Shown: positions 52,450-64,000 of the stretch, in pieces
Layout of the letters: each line of letters begins with the position of its first letter
Numbering within the stretch: the stretch's first letter is position 1
Assembly: GCF_016734765.1 (NCBI RefSeq)
Contig: NZ_JAERQE010000003.1
Coordinates: 1-64,000 of the forward strand
From: Microvirga soli
GTDB lineage: Bacteria; Pseudomonadota; Alphaproteobacteria; Rhizobiales; Beijerinckiaceae
Length of the DNA stretch: 64,000 nucleotides
Direction: 5' to 3'
The notes under the pieces: model-generated
Told to the model about the DNA's origin: nothing
Databases searched by the model: none
Seen by the model: the letters and a program-made list of their open reading frames with translations, nothing else
Program-made: the position numbers and the translations under genes

Positions 52450-53310
52450 CTAGCGCAGATTCCCGAGCTGCAGTTCGAACTTCGCGATGGTGCTCAGGAA
52501 CTCACTGGAATCCTTGACGGCCTGCTTCGGCGGCGTCACGGACGGGAAGACGGCTTTTAGATCGGCGAGGCTCGCCTGAACGGCCTTGGCGGCATCCGCA
52601 TTCTTTGCGGTCGCAGCGGGCATGACCGTTCCCACGAGACGATCCACCTCCATGACGAAGCCGCGCGCATCCTGATACTCGATCACATTGGCGATGCGGC
52701 CCTTCTCGACGGCCTCCGCGTATTCATCGGCGGCCTGCTGCAGAACCTCGAGTGCAGTCTCAAGCACGAAATACGTGCCGTTCTCTTCCTTGGCCTTCAC
52801 GGCCATCTCGGCGGCGGCGAGGCGCTCCTCGATCGCCGCACGGGCACGGGCATAGGCCTCCTTGTTCTTGGCCTTCACCGTCTGGGAGAGCGACTTCAGG
52901 GCCACCTGAAAGGGCGCGATGCTAAAGGTCTTCAGATCATCGCGAATGCTGGCGTAGATCTCTTCCTCCGGATGCAGGAAGTGCGGCAGGGCATCCGCCC
53001 AGCGGCCGGCCTCGATCAGCTCACCGCCGACGAGGAGATGGCCGCGGATCATCTCGATGCCGCGATAGAGGTGCAGCGCCGGTGGAAGCTGTGCGGCGCC
53101 GGCCCCGCCCTCGTCACCTTCTCCGCCCGAGGTTGCGGCCGGAGCTGCGGCGCCATGACCCTGATGCTGGGCAAGATGAAGCAAGGGCTGGTCCGCCTTG
53201 GCTTCGATCTGCGGGAGAGCCTGCGTTGGCGTAAACGATGCCTGCGATACTGCCGGTGCCGCGACCAGGACTGCGGTGCTCAGGCCTGCCCAAATCTTCC
53301 GTCTTTTCAT
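52450..53310 (-). CDS. Secreted helical protein of unknown function, partner of the peroxidase
   Basis: 286 aa. A signal peptide (about 1-24, ending AVSQA) is followed by a His-rich stretch with Gly/Ala (about 44-75, LLHLAQHQGHG) and then a long, mostly helical region (about 80-285). I do not recognise the family. A distant link to the helical EfeO/imelysin periplasmic iron proteins is possible, but the diagnostic GxHxxE motif is not seen. It is first gene of a two-gene unit with the di-heme peroxidase (5-base gap) and is 39 bases from the iron-box-like palindrome. Confidence 0.7.
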   Translation of the reverse strand: MKRRKIWAGLSTAVLVAAPAVSQASFTPTQALPQIEAKADQPLLHLAQHQGHGAAAPAATSGGEGDEGGAGAAQLPPALHLYRGIEMIRGHLLVGGELIEAGRWADALPHFLHPEEEIYASIRDDLKTFSIAPFQVALKSLSQTVKAKNKEAYARARAAIEERLAAAEMAVKAKEENGTYFVLETALEVLQQAADEYAEAVEKGRIANVIEYQDARGFVMEVDRLVGTVMPAATAKNADAAKAVQASLADLKAVFPSVTPPKQAVKDSSEFLSTIAKFELQLGNLR

Positions 53311-53348
53311 ACTGTTCCCCTACGATGGGCCAATCCATCCGCGTTCAG

Positions 53349-53363
53349 TTTAGAATTTCTAAA
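53349..53363. promoter_or_regulatory. Perfect palindrome resembling an Irr iron-control element
   Basis: TTTAGAA (53349-53355), one T, then TTCTAAA (53357-53363): a perfect 15-base palindrome in the only gap between a peroxidase operon (minus) and a PKHD hydroxylase gene (plus). The arms are like those reported for Irr (ICE) boxes in Rhizobiales; I am not certain the published spacer is the same. It could regulate both directions according to iron status. Confidence 0.6.
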
Positions 53364-53434
53364 AACTACTTGCCTTTACAATGACTTAGCTACTGAATAT
53401 GGGGTGACCTGGCAAGCGCGAAGGTGCCTCACCC

Positions 53435-54094
53435 ATGCTGATGACGATTGCAGATATCCTAGCTCCGGCTGATCTTGAAGAGGTGCGGGCCATGCTCGGA
53501 TCCATGCGTTTCGAGGATGGCCGCGCGACAGCGGGATGGAGCGCCAAGCTCGTCAAGGATAACGAGCAGGCGCGGGAGGGGGCCGCCCTGACCCTGGTTC
53601 GGGAAAAGGTGGCGAAGGCCATCATGGCAAACGAGGTTTTCAGCCTCGCCATTCGCCCGAAGGCCCTGACACCGCTGATTTTCGCGCGTTACGGCCAAGG
53701 CAAGGAATACGGTTCCCACGTGGACAATCCGCTGATGAGCGGGATCCGCACGGACGTATCCTTCACCCTGTTCATTGCCGATCCGGCCACTTACGACGGC
53801 GGCGAGCTCGTGATCGAGTCTGTTTCCGGCGAGGAGGAGGTGAAGCTCCCGGCTGGCCATCTGGTGGCCTATGACTCGACGAGCCTGCACCGGGTGGCAC
53901 CCGTCACTCGCGGCGAGCGCCTCGTCGCCGTAGGCTGGGCGCAGAGCTATGTGCGCGACAGCGCCAAGCGTGAGCTTCTCTTTGACTTGGAGAGCGCCAA
54001 GCGGAATCTCTTCACCCAATCCGGCAAGTCGCCGGAATTCGACCTGCTGGCGAAGAGCAGCGCCAATCTCTTCCGGATGTGGGCGGACGTTTAG
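53435..54094 (+). CDS. PKHD-type Fe(II)/2-oxoglutarate hydroxylase (PiuC/YbiX family)
   Basis: 219 aa. The Fe(II) triad is His95, Asp97 (YGSHVDNP) and His152 (SLHRV), and the 2-oxoglutarate arginine is probably Arg162 (GERLVAVGW). The family includes PiuC, an iron-regulated protein whose gene often lies by siderophore receptors. The hydroxylated substrate is unknown. AAGG lies upstream; a second in-frame ATG at 53441 is possible. An iron-box-like palindrome sits 72-86 bases upstream. Confidence 0.93.
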   Translation: MLMTIADILAPADLEEVRAMLGSMRFEDGRATAGWSAKLVKDNEQAREGAALTLVREKVAKAIMANEVFSLAIRPKALTPLIFARYGQGKEYGSHVDNPLMSGIRTDVSFTLFIADPATYDGGELVIESVSGEEEVKLPAGHLVAYDSTSLHRVAPVTRGERLVAVGWAQSYVRDSAKRELLFDLESAKRNLFTQSGKSPEFDLLAKSSANLFRMWADV

Positions 54095-54097
54095 GTT

Positions 54098-54718
54098 CTA
54101 CTGCCAGGAATAGTTGAAGCTGATGCTGATGCGCTCGGATTCTGCCTCGTTCAGGGGCACCTCGTGGCGCAGCCAGCTTTCCCACAGCAGCACCGTGCCG
54201 GGAACCGGCTTCATATAGGCGAACTGCCGGTTTTCAGGCTTGGCCTTGGCCTTGCGGGGAGGGGCCGCCATCATGAAGCCGAGGCGCGGGTCCTCGAGCT
54301 TGAGGGCGCTCGCCCCCGCGGGAATCGTCACGTAATAGGTGCCGCTGATCACAGAATGCGGGTGGATGTGCGACGTGTGGATGCCGCCGGGAGGCAGGAT
54401 GTTGATCCAGAGGCTGTCCATGACGAGCTTGCGGCCCTGGAGGTCGTATTCCAGTTCCTTGGCGAAGGCCGCCACGTGCTTGTCGATCTCCTTCAGGAGA
54501 TCCCCAAAAACCGGTATCCGCCAGGGCAGGTCGTTCAGGGAGGCGTAGGACGTGTAGCCCGGATAGCCGTGCTTGGCGCACCAGCGCTGGCCGGCCTCAT
54601 CGTCCTCGGCGATGGATAGGGAGGCCGCCTCAAGCTCGGCATTGCGCTGCTCGGCCTTGGAGCCGGTCAGCTCGGCGCGGTAGACTTTGGTGACGAAAAG
54701 CGTATCGATGCTTGCCAT
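54098..54718 (-). CDS. Putative 2OG-Fe(II) oxygenase (TIGR02466 family)
   Basis: 206 aa. The double-stranded beta-helix is recognised by HTSHIHPHSVISGTYYVTIP (about 118-137) and the distal WLRHEVPLN (about 185-193), which would supply the second histidine. The pattern IDTLFVTKVYRAEL at the N-terminus fits TIGR02466. Substrate unknown. It is convergent with the PKHD hydroxylase (3-base gap) and divergent from the nucleotide-cyclase gene. Confidence 0.82.
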   Translation of the reverse strand: MASIDTLFVTKVYRAELTGSKAEQRNAELEAASLSIAEDDEAGQRWCAKHGYPGYTSYASLNDLPWRIPVFGDLLKEIDKHVAAFAKELEYDLQGRKLVMDSLWINILPPGGIHTSHIHPHSVISGTYYVTIPAGASALKLEDPRLGFMMAAPPRKAKAKPENRQFAYMKPVPGTVLLWESWLRHEVPLNEAESERISISFNYSWQ

Positions 54719-54843
54719 GGTTCGGCTCTGTAGGGGCTGAACCCCTTGTCAAAATGATTGCCCAATTGAGGCGCATAGCAGCTTTCCCGGGCGAATGCCT
54801 CCCCCGACTTGAAGGTTTCACGGGGACACCACACCTTGGCCTT

Positions 54844-56064
54844 ATGACGCTTCCTGCCGCTACAGCCTTTTCGGACGATCTCCTGACCTTGGCCAAGAGC
54901 CTCGACAAGGAGAGCTTGTCGCGCGTCGTCGCCCTGCGGGACTGGCTCGTCACCATTGCGGCCCGGATGGAGGATGCGAACGAGGTCCTGACCGGCTTCC
55001 TCAACCGGCTGATCGACCTGGGACTGCCTATCGACCGGGCGGTTTCGGCCATCGAGGCGCTGCATACGGAATATGCCGGCATCGGCCGATTCTGGACCCG
55101 GGAAGAGGGCACGGTCGTGCGCTACCTGCCGCATGGCGACCGCCGCGAAAGCATCTACCAGGCAAGCCCCTTCGCCCATGTGAATCGCACAGGCGAGTGG
55201 CTCATCCTCGACCTGGACAAGACTCCCGAAGACCTCTTTCCGGTCATCCCGGAGTTGAAGGAAGCCAGCTACCGGCAATACGTCACGGTTCCGATCCTGT
55301 TCACCAACGGGGCCGAGAACGCGATCTCGTTTGCGACCAGGACACCAGGCGGCTTCGGCCAGCGCGAGATCACGATCCTGCGCATGGTCATGCCGTCCTT
55401 TGCTGTCGTCACCGAGTTGCGCGCGACGAGCAACCGCCTCGACCAGGTGCTGCGCATCTATGTAGGCGACGACCCCCATAAGGCGATCCTGTCCGGGGCG
55501 ATCCAACGTGGGCAGGTCACACGCATCCGCTCGGCCATCCTGTTCGCCGACATGCGCGACTACACGCATATCTCGTCGACCCTCAGTCCCGAGAGCGCGG
55601 TCGAGCTGCTGAACACCTATTTCGACTGCCTCGTGCCGCCCATCGAAGACGAGGGAGGCGAGGTGCTGAAATATCTGGGCGACGGTGTGCTGGCGATCGT
55701 GCGCGACAAGGGCGACGACACGGGCGGCGCGGCTCAAGCGGCCCTCACAGCCGCCACCAATGCGCTTCGCCGCATCGAGGTGGCGAACATCGAAGGGCGC
55801 TTTCCTGTGCCGATCAGCGTGGGCTTTGCCCTGCATCACGGCGATGCAGCCTATGGCAATGTGGGCTCCGGCCAGCGCCTCGACTTCACCGTGATCGGAC
55901 GCGACGTGAATCTCGCCAGCCGCATTGCCGAACTGAACAAGCGGCTGGGTGAGCCGCTGCTCATGTCGAAGCCCTTCGTGGAGCACTTGTGGGGCAATCC
56001 GTCGCCGCTTGGAGCCCATGCGGTGGAGGGCTTCGCCGAGGAGATCGAGGTCTACCGGCCCTGA
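54844..56064 (+). CDS. Soluble class III adenylate/guanylate cyclase
   Basis: 406 aa from the ATG at 54844 (the longer open frame from 54712 overlaps the divergent oxygenase gene). An N-terminal helical and GAF-like sensor region (about 1-195) precedes a cyclase catalytic domain (about 228-400). The two metal-binding Asp are in FADMRDY (D236) and YLGDGV (D280). The transition-state Asn/Arg region is DVNLASRIAEL (about 360). It makes cAMP or cGMP; the signal is unknown. The 3' end overlaps the convergent reductase gene by 13 bases. No ribosome binding site is obvious. Confidence 0.88.
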   Translation: MTLPAATAFSDDLLTLAKSLDKESLSRVVALRDWLVTIAARMEDANEVLTGFLNRLIDLGLPIDRAVSAIEALHTEYAGIGRFWTREEGTVVRYLPHGDRRESIYQASPFAHVNRTGEWLILDLDKTPEDLFPVIPELKEASYRQYVTVPILFTNGAENAISFATRTPGGFGQREITILRMVMPSFAVVTELRATSNRLDQVLRIYVGDDPHKAILSGAIQRGQVTRIRSAILFADMRDYTHISSTLSPESAVELLNTYFDCLVPPIEDEGGEVLKYLGDGVLAIVRDKGDDTGGAAQAALTAATNALRRIEVANIEGRFPVPISVGFALHHGDAAYGNVGSGQRLDFTVIGRDVNLASRIAELNKRLGEPLLMSKPFVEHLWGNPSPLGAHAVEGFAEEIEVYRP

Positions 56065-57038
56065 AGCCCCTCGCGGCCATGAGGCTCATCGAGATCCATC
56101 ATAGGCCCGACGGGCACGATGCCGGTCGGATTGATGGTCTTGTGGCTCTCGTGATAATGCCCTTTGATATGCACCATGTTCACGGTCTCGGCGATGCCGT
56201 CCGTCTGGTAGAGATCGCGCAGATAGCCGGACAGATACGGGTAATCCGCAATCCGCCGCAGGTTGCACTTGAAGTGTCCGACATAGACCGGATCGAAACG
56301 CACCAGCGTGGTGAACAACCGGATGTCGGCTTCAGTGAGCCTGCTGCCGCAGAGATAGCGGCGTGAGGACAGGCGCTCGTCGAGCACATCGAGTGTCTCG
56401 AAGAGTGGGCGCACGGCCTCCTCATAAGCCTGCTGCGTCGTGGCGAAACCCGCCTTGTAGACGCCGTTGTTGATATGATCGTAAATGCGCGCGTTCAACG
56501 CGTCGATCTCGGGCCGGAGATCCTCAGGGTAGTAGTCGCCGGTCTTTGCCCCGATGCCGTCGAAGCCTGAGTTCATCATGCGGATGATCTCGGCGGATTC
56601 GTTGCTGACGATGGTGCCCTTCGCCTTGTCCCAAAGCACCGGTACCGTCACGCGCCCCGAATAGTCGGGCTTGGCGGCCGTGTAGACCTGATCCATGTAG
56701 CGGGCGCCATGGATGGGGTCCTGGACGACGCCGGGTCCGTCCTCGAAGGTCCAGCCATGGTCCAGCATGCGCCAATGCACGACGGAGACGCCGATCATCG
56801 CCTCCAGGCCTTTCAGCCGTCGCATGATCAGGGTGCGGTGCGCCCACGGGCAGGCCAGCGACACGTAGAGGTGATAGCGCCCGCTCTCAGCCTTGAACCC
56901 GCCCTCGCCGGACGGGCCGGGGGAGCCATCCGCCGTGATCCAATGGCGGAAGACCGCATTCGTCCGCACAAAGCGGCCGCCCGTGCTCGTGGTGTCGTAC
57001 CACCGATCCTGCCACACCCCGTCGACAAGTAGCCCCAT
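56052..57038 (-). CDS. Glutathionyl-hydroquinone reductase (Xi-class GST, YqjG/ECM4 type)
   Basis: 328 aa. The Xi-class active-site motif CPWA with Cys63 (VSLACPWAHRTLI) replaces the Ser/Tyr of usual glutathione transferases. The C-terminal helical GST domain contains SSRRYLCGSRLTEADIRLFTTLVRFDPVYVGHFKCN (about 228-262). It reduces glutathionyl-hydroquinones. GGAGG lies 5 bases before the ATG at 57038. The 3' end overlaps the convergent cyclase gene. Confidence 0.95.
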   Translation of the reverse strand: MGLLVDGVWQDRWYDTTSTGGRFVRTNAVFRHWITADGSPGPSGEGGFKAESGRYHLYVSLACPWAHRTLIMRRLKGLEAMIGVSVVHWRMLDHGWTFEDGPGVVQDPIHGARYMDQVYTAAKPDYSGRVTVPVLWDKAKGTIVSNESAEIIRMMNSGFDGIGAKTGDYYPEDLRPEIDALNARIYDHINNGVYKAGFATTQQAYEEAVRPLFETLDVLDERLSSRRYLCGSRLTEADIRLFTTLVRFDPVYVGHFKCNLRRIADYPYLSGYLRDLYQTDGIAETVNMVHIKGHYHESHKTINPTGIVPVGPMMDLDEPHGREGLQGR

Positions 57039-57167
57039 CTTTTCCTCCACCGGCGATGAACCCAGACAGATGGTCGAATTCCATACGGATCAAGAGCCGG
57101 CCCGGCATGCGATAGCCACGGAGCTGCCGTCGGAGCAGGCACAAGCGTCTCGAATCATGGAAGATAT

Positions 57168-57243
57168 TGGTGGGCCCGGCAGGACTCGAACCTGCAACCA
57201 GACCGTTATGAGCGGCCGGCTCTAACCATTGAGCTACAGGCCC
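57168..57243 (-). tRNA. tRNA-Ile(CAU)
   Basis: 76 bases with encoded CCA. The acceptor stem GGGCCTG/CGGGCCC, D arm GCTC/GAGC, anticodon stem GGCCG/CGGTC with loop CTCATAA (anticodon CAU) and T arm GCAGG/CCTGC with TTCGAGT all fold. The overall sequence matches the ileX-type isoacceptor whose wobble C becomes lysidine to read AUA, rather than elongator or initiator tRNA-Met. Confidence 0.93.
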
Positions 57244-57485
57244 TTCCGAAGAAGGAGGGTTACCCTCTGCCAAGGAGGAAATGCTTCCTGCCCGGCTGGT
57301 GCCGGATCATGTTCGGCGCCCTCTCATGTTCCTGTAATACATCGTGTCCCCCGTCAAGCCGGTTCTGCCATGACTGTCCTGACCCGGCTGTCGCATGGCC
57401 TGTGCCGGCACTCGGATCGGCAGCGGCCCAGGATTGCTCTGCGGAACGCTCCTTGTGTTAAGTTGACGGCGATTGGGAGCCTTTG

Positions 57486-58553
57486 ATGACCGGACGAGCC
57501 AAGAAGACCAGCCGCCTTGTCCGTGGGCTGAGAAGCCCGAACGCCGAGAAGCCGGTTTCGCTTGCCTTGCAGGGCGGCGGGGCTCACGGCGCCTTTACCT
57601 GGGGCGTTCTCGATTATCTGCTCGAAGATGGCCGCCTTGCCATCGAGGCGATCACAGGTGCCAGCGCCGGGTCCATGAACGCGGTGGTTCTCTTCGAGGG
57701 CTGGCTTGAAGGCGGGCGGGATGGCGCGCGCGAGCAGCTTCGCACGTTCTGGCAGCGCGTCAGCCTGGACGGCATTCTGTCGCCGGTGCAGCGCTCGCTC
57801 TTCGACCGCATGCTGAACTTCTGGAGCATCGGTGACGCAACGACGCATCTTTGGCTCGACGCCTGGTCGCGGGTGGCGAGCCCTTACGATCTGAACCCGC
57901 TCGACATCAATCCCCTGCGGGATGCGCTCAACGAATTGATCGACTTCGAGCGGGTGCGCGCCTGCCAGGATGCAAAGCTCTTCATTGCGGCGACCAATGT
58001 CTGGTCCGGAAAGATCCGGATTTTCACCGGCTCCGAGCTGACTGTCGACCACGTTCTCGCCTCGGCCTGCCTGCCCATGATCTTCAAATCGGTCGAGATC
58101 GATGGCGAGCCCTACTGGGATGGAGGGTACACCGGCAATCCTGCGTTGTTCCCGCTCTACTACGAGACGCAGGCCGACGACATCGTGCTCGTCCAGATTA
58201 ACCCGATCGAACGTCGGTCGACCCCGCAGAGTGCTCGGGAAATCCAGAACCGTCTCACGGAGATCACGTTCAACGCCAATCTGCTGCAGCAATTGCGCTC
58301 AGTCGATTTCGTCACGCGCCTGATCGACGAGGGCAAGCTTTCGACACAGGACTACAAGCGGGTGCTGATGCACCGGATCCATGGCGGCGAAAAGCTCGAC
58401 GAATTTTCGGCCGCTTCGCGCCTGAGCGCCAAATGGGAGTTCTTCGAAACGCTCAGGGATCTGGGCCGGGAGGCCGCCAGAACCTGGCTTGCAGAGAACT
58501 ACCAGAATGTCGGAGAGAGAAGTACTCTCGACCTGCGCAGCGCCTATTCTTGA
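57486..58553 (+). CDS. Patatin-like phospholipase
   Basis: 355 aa. The oxyanion loop GGGAHG (30-35), nucleophile elbow GASAG with Ser60, and catalytic Asp212 in the DGG motif (YWDGGYTGNP) form the Ser-Asp dyad of patatins. Cytosolic or membrane-associated phospholipase/lipid acyl hydrolase activity is expected. GGGAG is 6 bases before the ATG at 57486; a TTG just before it is also in frame. It ends convergent with the glycerol transporter operon and shares a bidirectional terminator-like hairpin with it. Confidence 0.93.
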   Translation: MTGRAKKTSRLVRGLRSPNAEKPVSLALQGGGAHGAFTWGVLDYLLEDGRLAIEAITGASAGSMNAVVLFEGWLEGGRDGAREQLRTFWQRVSLDGILSPVQRSLFDRMLNFWSIGDATTHLWLDAWSRVASPYDLNPLDINPLRDALNELIDFERVRACQDAKLFIAATNVWSGKIRIFTGSELTVDHVLASACLPMIFKSVEIDGEPYWDGGYTGNPALFPLYYETQADDIVLVQINPIERRSTPQSAREIQNRLTEITFNANLLQQLRSVDFVTRLIDEGKLSTQDYKRVLMHRIHGGEKLDEFSAASRLSAKWEFFETLRDLGREAARTWLAENYQNVGERSTLDLRSAYS

Positions 58554-58565
58554 CCTGCTGTATGA

Positions 58566-58595
58566 AAGGACCCCGCCCGCGAAGGCGGGGTCCTT
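58566..58595. terminator. Perfect 12-bp hairpin between the patatin gene and glpV
   Basis: AAGGACCCCGCC (58566-58577) pairs with GGCGGGGTCCTT (58584-58595). It lies between two convergent stops and can act in both directions, although T runs are short. Confidence 0.7.
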
Positions 58596-58601
58596 CGTTG
58601 A

Positions 58602-60365
<1,764 letters not shown>

Positions 60366-60456
60366 TGTGTTCCTCCCAAGTGATGCCCTGCCGATTGATG
60401 CACCGGTCTTGATCCCCACGGTCCGGGCGAACCGTAAGGTCTTGATATGTCTCTCC

Positions 60457-60738
60457 TCACACGTAGCGGAACACCGCTGCCGCATAGAGAAGCGAAAGAG
60501 CAGAGGCCCACCACAGGTCAGGGCCGACGAGCCCAAGCCAGGCGAGGTGGATGAAAGCGGAGCCGAGAAGCGAGATGAAGAGCCGGTCGCCGCGCGTCGT
60601 CGGGATGCGCAAGAGGCCGACGCGCTCCGTCTCGGGTCGATAGGCCGCCAGCAGAGTCATGATCAGCAGCAGACTTGCGATGATGGCAAAGAAGAGACCG
60701 GTCTGCCATGTCCAGGCCATCCAGGCAAAATCGGGCAT
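60457..60738 (-). CDS. Small membrane protein of the glycerol transporter operon (DUF2160)
   Basis: 93 aa with three predicted membrane helices. It has AWMAWTWQTGLFFAIIASLLLIMTLLAAYRP (about 5-35), then HLAWLGLVGPDLWWASALSLLYAAAVFRYV at the end. DUF2160 genes occur inside glpSTPQV-type operons between the permeases and the binding protein; their role is unknown. GGAGGCACCC precedes the ATG at 60738, 10 bases after glpQ. Confidence 0.87.
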   Translation of the reverse strand: MPDFAWMAWTWQTGLFFAIIASLLLIMTLLAAYRPETERVGLLRIPTTRGDRLFISLLGSAFIHLAWLGLVGPDLWWASALSLLYAAAVFRYV

Positions 60739-60748
60739 GGGTGCCTCC

Positions 60749-61629
60749 TTAAACCCGCCCCAGGGCAAAGCCCTTGGCGATGTAGTTGCGGACGAACCAG
60801 ATCACCAGCGCGCCAGGCAGGATGGTAAGCACGCCCGCGGCGGCCAAAAGGCCCCAATCCATGCCCGAGGCCGAAACGGTGCGGGTCATGGTGGCGGCAA
60901 TGGGCTTGGCGGTCACGGAGGTGAGCGTACGCGCCAGCAGCAACTCGACCCATGAGAACATGAAACAGAAGAATGCCGCGACGCCGACGCCCGAGGCGAT
61001 CAGCGGCATGAAGATCTTCACGAAGAAGCGCGGGAAGGAATAGCCGTCGATGGCAGCCGTCTCATCGATCTCCCGCGGTACGCCGGACATGAAGCCTTCC
61101 AGAATCCACACGGCGAGCGGCACATTGAACAGGCAATGGGCCAGAGCCACAGCCCATGGCGTGTCGAAGAGACCGATGGCGGAATAGAGATTGAAGAAGG
61201 GCAGGGCGAAGACCGCCGGCGGCGCCATGCGGTTGGTGAGCAGCCAGAAGAACAGGTGCTTATCGCCGAGGAACCTGTAGCGGGAGAAAGCGTAGGCGGC
61301 CGGCAGCGCGAAGGAGATCGACAGCACCGTGTTGATGAGCACGTAGGTGAGCGAGTTGATGTAGCCCGAATACCAGCTCTCGTCCGTGAAGATCTTGATG
61401 TAGTTGTCGAAGGTGAGGTCGCGCGGCCAGAGCGTGAGGCCGGAGGTGATCTCCATATTGGTCTTCAGGCTCATGTTCACGAGCCAGTAGATCGGCAGCA
61501 TGAGGAACAGAAGATAGAGGGTCATCACCACCACCCGGCCGGTCACGCGCGGACCCGACAAGGCGCGGTTTGCCGCCAGCGGTGCCGCGACAGGCTCCAC
61601 ATCCGAAGAGCCAACGGCGATGGTTCCGC

Positions 61630-61633
<4 letters not shown>
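60749..61633 (-). CDS. glpQ: Glycerol ABC transporter permease GlpQ
   Basis: 294 aa with six predicted membrane helices. The EAA loop with the ATPase-contact motif is visible as EIDETAAIDGYSFPRFFVKIFMPLI (about 190-214). The start overlaps the glpP stop as ATGA (61630-61633). It forms the channel together with GlpP. Confidence 0.9.
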
Positions 61634-63623
<1,990 letters not shown>

Positions 63624-63632
63624 TGGTCTGTC

Positions 63633-64000
63633 TCACGCGGCTTTCTGAGTCGGGTCGACTGCTGCGAGGCGGCCATCCGGATCGAAGAGGAAGAGGCGGC
63701 GGGGGTCGAGATAGGCGGTCACCGGGGATTTCGGCTCCAGGCGCCGCACGCCGGGCACCAGAGCCACGAAGCGATGGTCGCTCGCATCGAGATGCACGTA
63801 GCTCTCCGATCCTGTGATCTCGGCCACGGACACGGTCGCGGGGATCGTGATCTCATGGGTGTCCGTGGGCTCAAGATTGAGATGATGGGCTCGAAATCCA
63901 ACCGTGTATTCGCCGTCTGGAACGCTGGCGAGAGGCCCGATTGCAGGAGCTTGCCCGCCGGTGCTCAAGGTGGCGATGCCATCCGCCTTGCGGGCTTTCA
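63633..64000 (-). CDS. glpS: Glycerol ABC transporter ATPase GlpS, C-terminal part
   Basis: About 122 codons of the C-terminal end are in the window. The frame stays open to the right edge, so the gene continues upstream of the window. The visible part (GEYTVGFRAHHLNLEPTD, VAEITGSESYVHLDASDHRFVALVPG, DPRRLFLFDPDGRLAAVD) is the TOBE-like regulatory domain of an ABC ATPase. It sits in the first position of the glpSTPQ operon, 9 bases before glpT. Confidence 0.85.
   Translation of the reverse strand, partial: KARKADGIATLSTGGQAPAIGPLASVPDGEYTVGFRAHHLNLEPTDTHEITIPATVSVAEITGSESYVHLDASDHRFVALVPGVRRLEPKSPVTAYLDPRRLFLFDPDGRLAAVDPTQKAA

Noticed and set aside
54667-56019. 450-codon minus-strand frame opposite the cyclase gene
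   Set aside because: Antisense to a class III cyclase with intact metal-binding motifs; no recognisable domain.
57168-57243. Reading the tRNA as tRNA-Met because of its CAU anticodon
   Set aside because: The stem sequences match the tRNA-Ile(CAU) type (lysidine-modified), not the Met isoacceptors.

Overview
The window is a contiguous piece of chromosome from a GC-rich alphaproteobacterium of the order Hyphomicrobiales (Rhizobiales), most likely from the Microvirga/Methylobacterium/Bosea neighbourhood. The basis is the gene content: an Irr-like iron box, GlpSTPQV-type glycerol uptake, DUF3775, IalB, an ELM1-like protein next to trxB and lrp, the carA/yqeY and dnaG/rpoD blocks, and a DnaG and CarB of alphaproteobacterial form. 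The genus is an inference. I see no phage, insertion sequence, plasmid or CRISPR signature. There is one tRNA gene, tRNA-Ile(CAU).

Layout. Bases 1-3400 hold a SigK/RskA-like ECF sigma/anti-sigma pair, a small protein and two secreted proteins (a fasciclin-domain protein and a DUF4394 protein). Three copies of one promoter pattern, TGCATCC/GCATCC-N17-GTAT, sit in front of the sigma operon and both secreted-protein genes. 3.4-10.9 kb is mixed metabolism: DUF3775, C13 peptidase, DUF1499, two small multidrug-transporter-like proteins, PQQ-type sugar dehydrogenase, VOC protein, TctC-type binding protein and an aminotransferase. 10.9-17.4 kb has a large propeller-PKD-RTX secreted protein, a divergent EF-G paralogue and an acyl-CoA ligase. 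17.4-21.3 kb has a candidate small RNA and the LysR-trxB-ELM1/Lrp block. 21.3-32.7 kb has greA, carB, a GtrA protein, MFS exporter, methyltransferase, the ohrR/ohr peroxide switch, a cupin protein, carA and yqeY.

32.8-39 kb is an accessory stretch between yqeY and dnaG (IalB, HWE histidine kinase, serralysin-like RTX metalloprotease and small unknowns). 39-43.2 kb is dnaG and rpoD. 43.2-51 kb has a DUF1801 protein, a serine hydrolase, a dicarboxylate symporter, a CAP-domain RTX protein, a fosmidomycin-resistance-type exporter, a PEP mutase family enzyme and ada. 51-54.7 kb looks like an iron-linked locus: a di-heme peroxidase fused to a cupredoxin domain and an unknown secreted partner, divergent from a PKHD-type hydroxylase, with the perfect palindrome TTTAGAATTTCTAAA between them. 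54.7-58.6 kb has a second 2-oxoglutarate oxygenase, a class III nucleotide cyclase, a glutathionyl-hydroquinone reductase, the tRNA and a patatin phospholipase. 58.6 kb to the end is the glycerol ABC transporter operon glpS(partial)-T-P-Q-DUF2160-V, read on the minus strand.

Themes. Three separate RTX-type secreted proteins occur with no type I secretion genes in the window, so they must use an exporter encoded elsewhere; two of them share a conserved leader. The observations I rate highest are the three-promoter ECF-fasciclin regulon and the iron-box peroxidase-cupredoxin locus. All functions are assigned by reading the sequence, without database searches.
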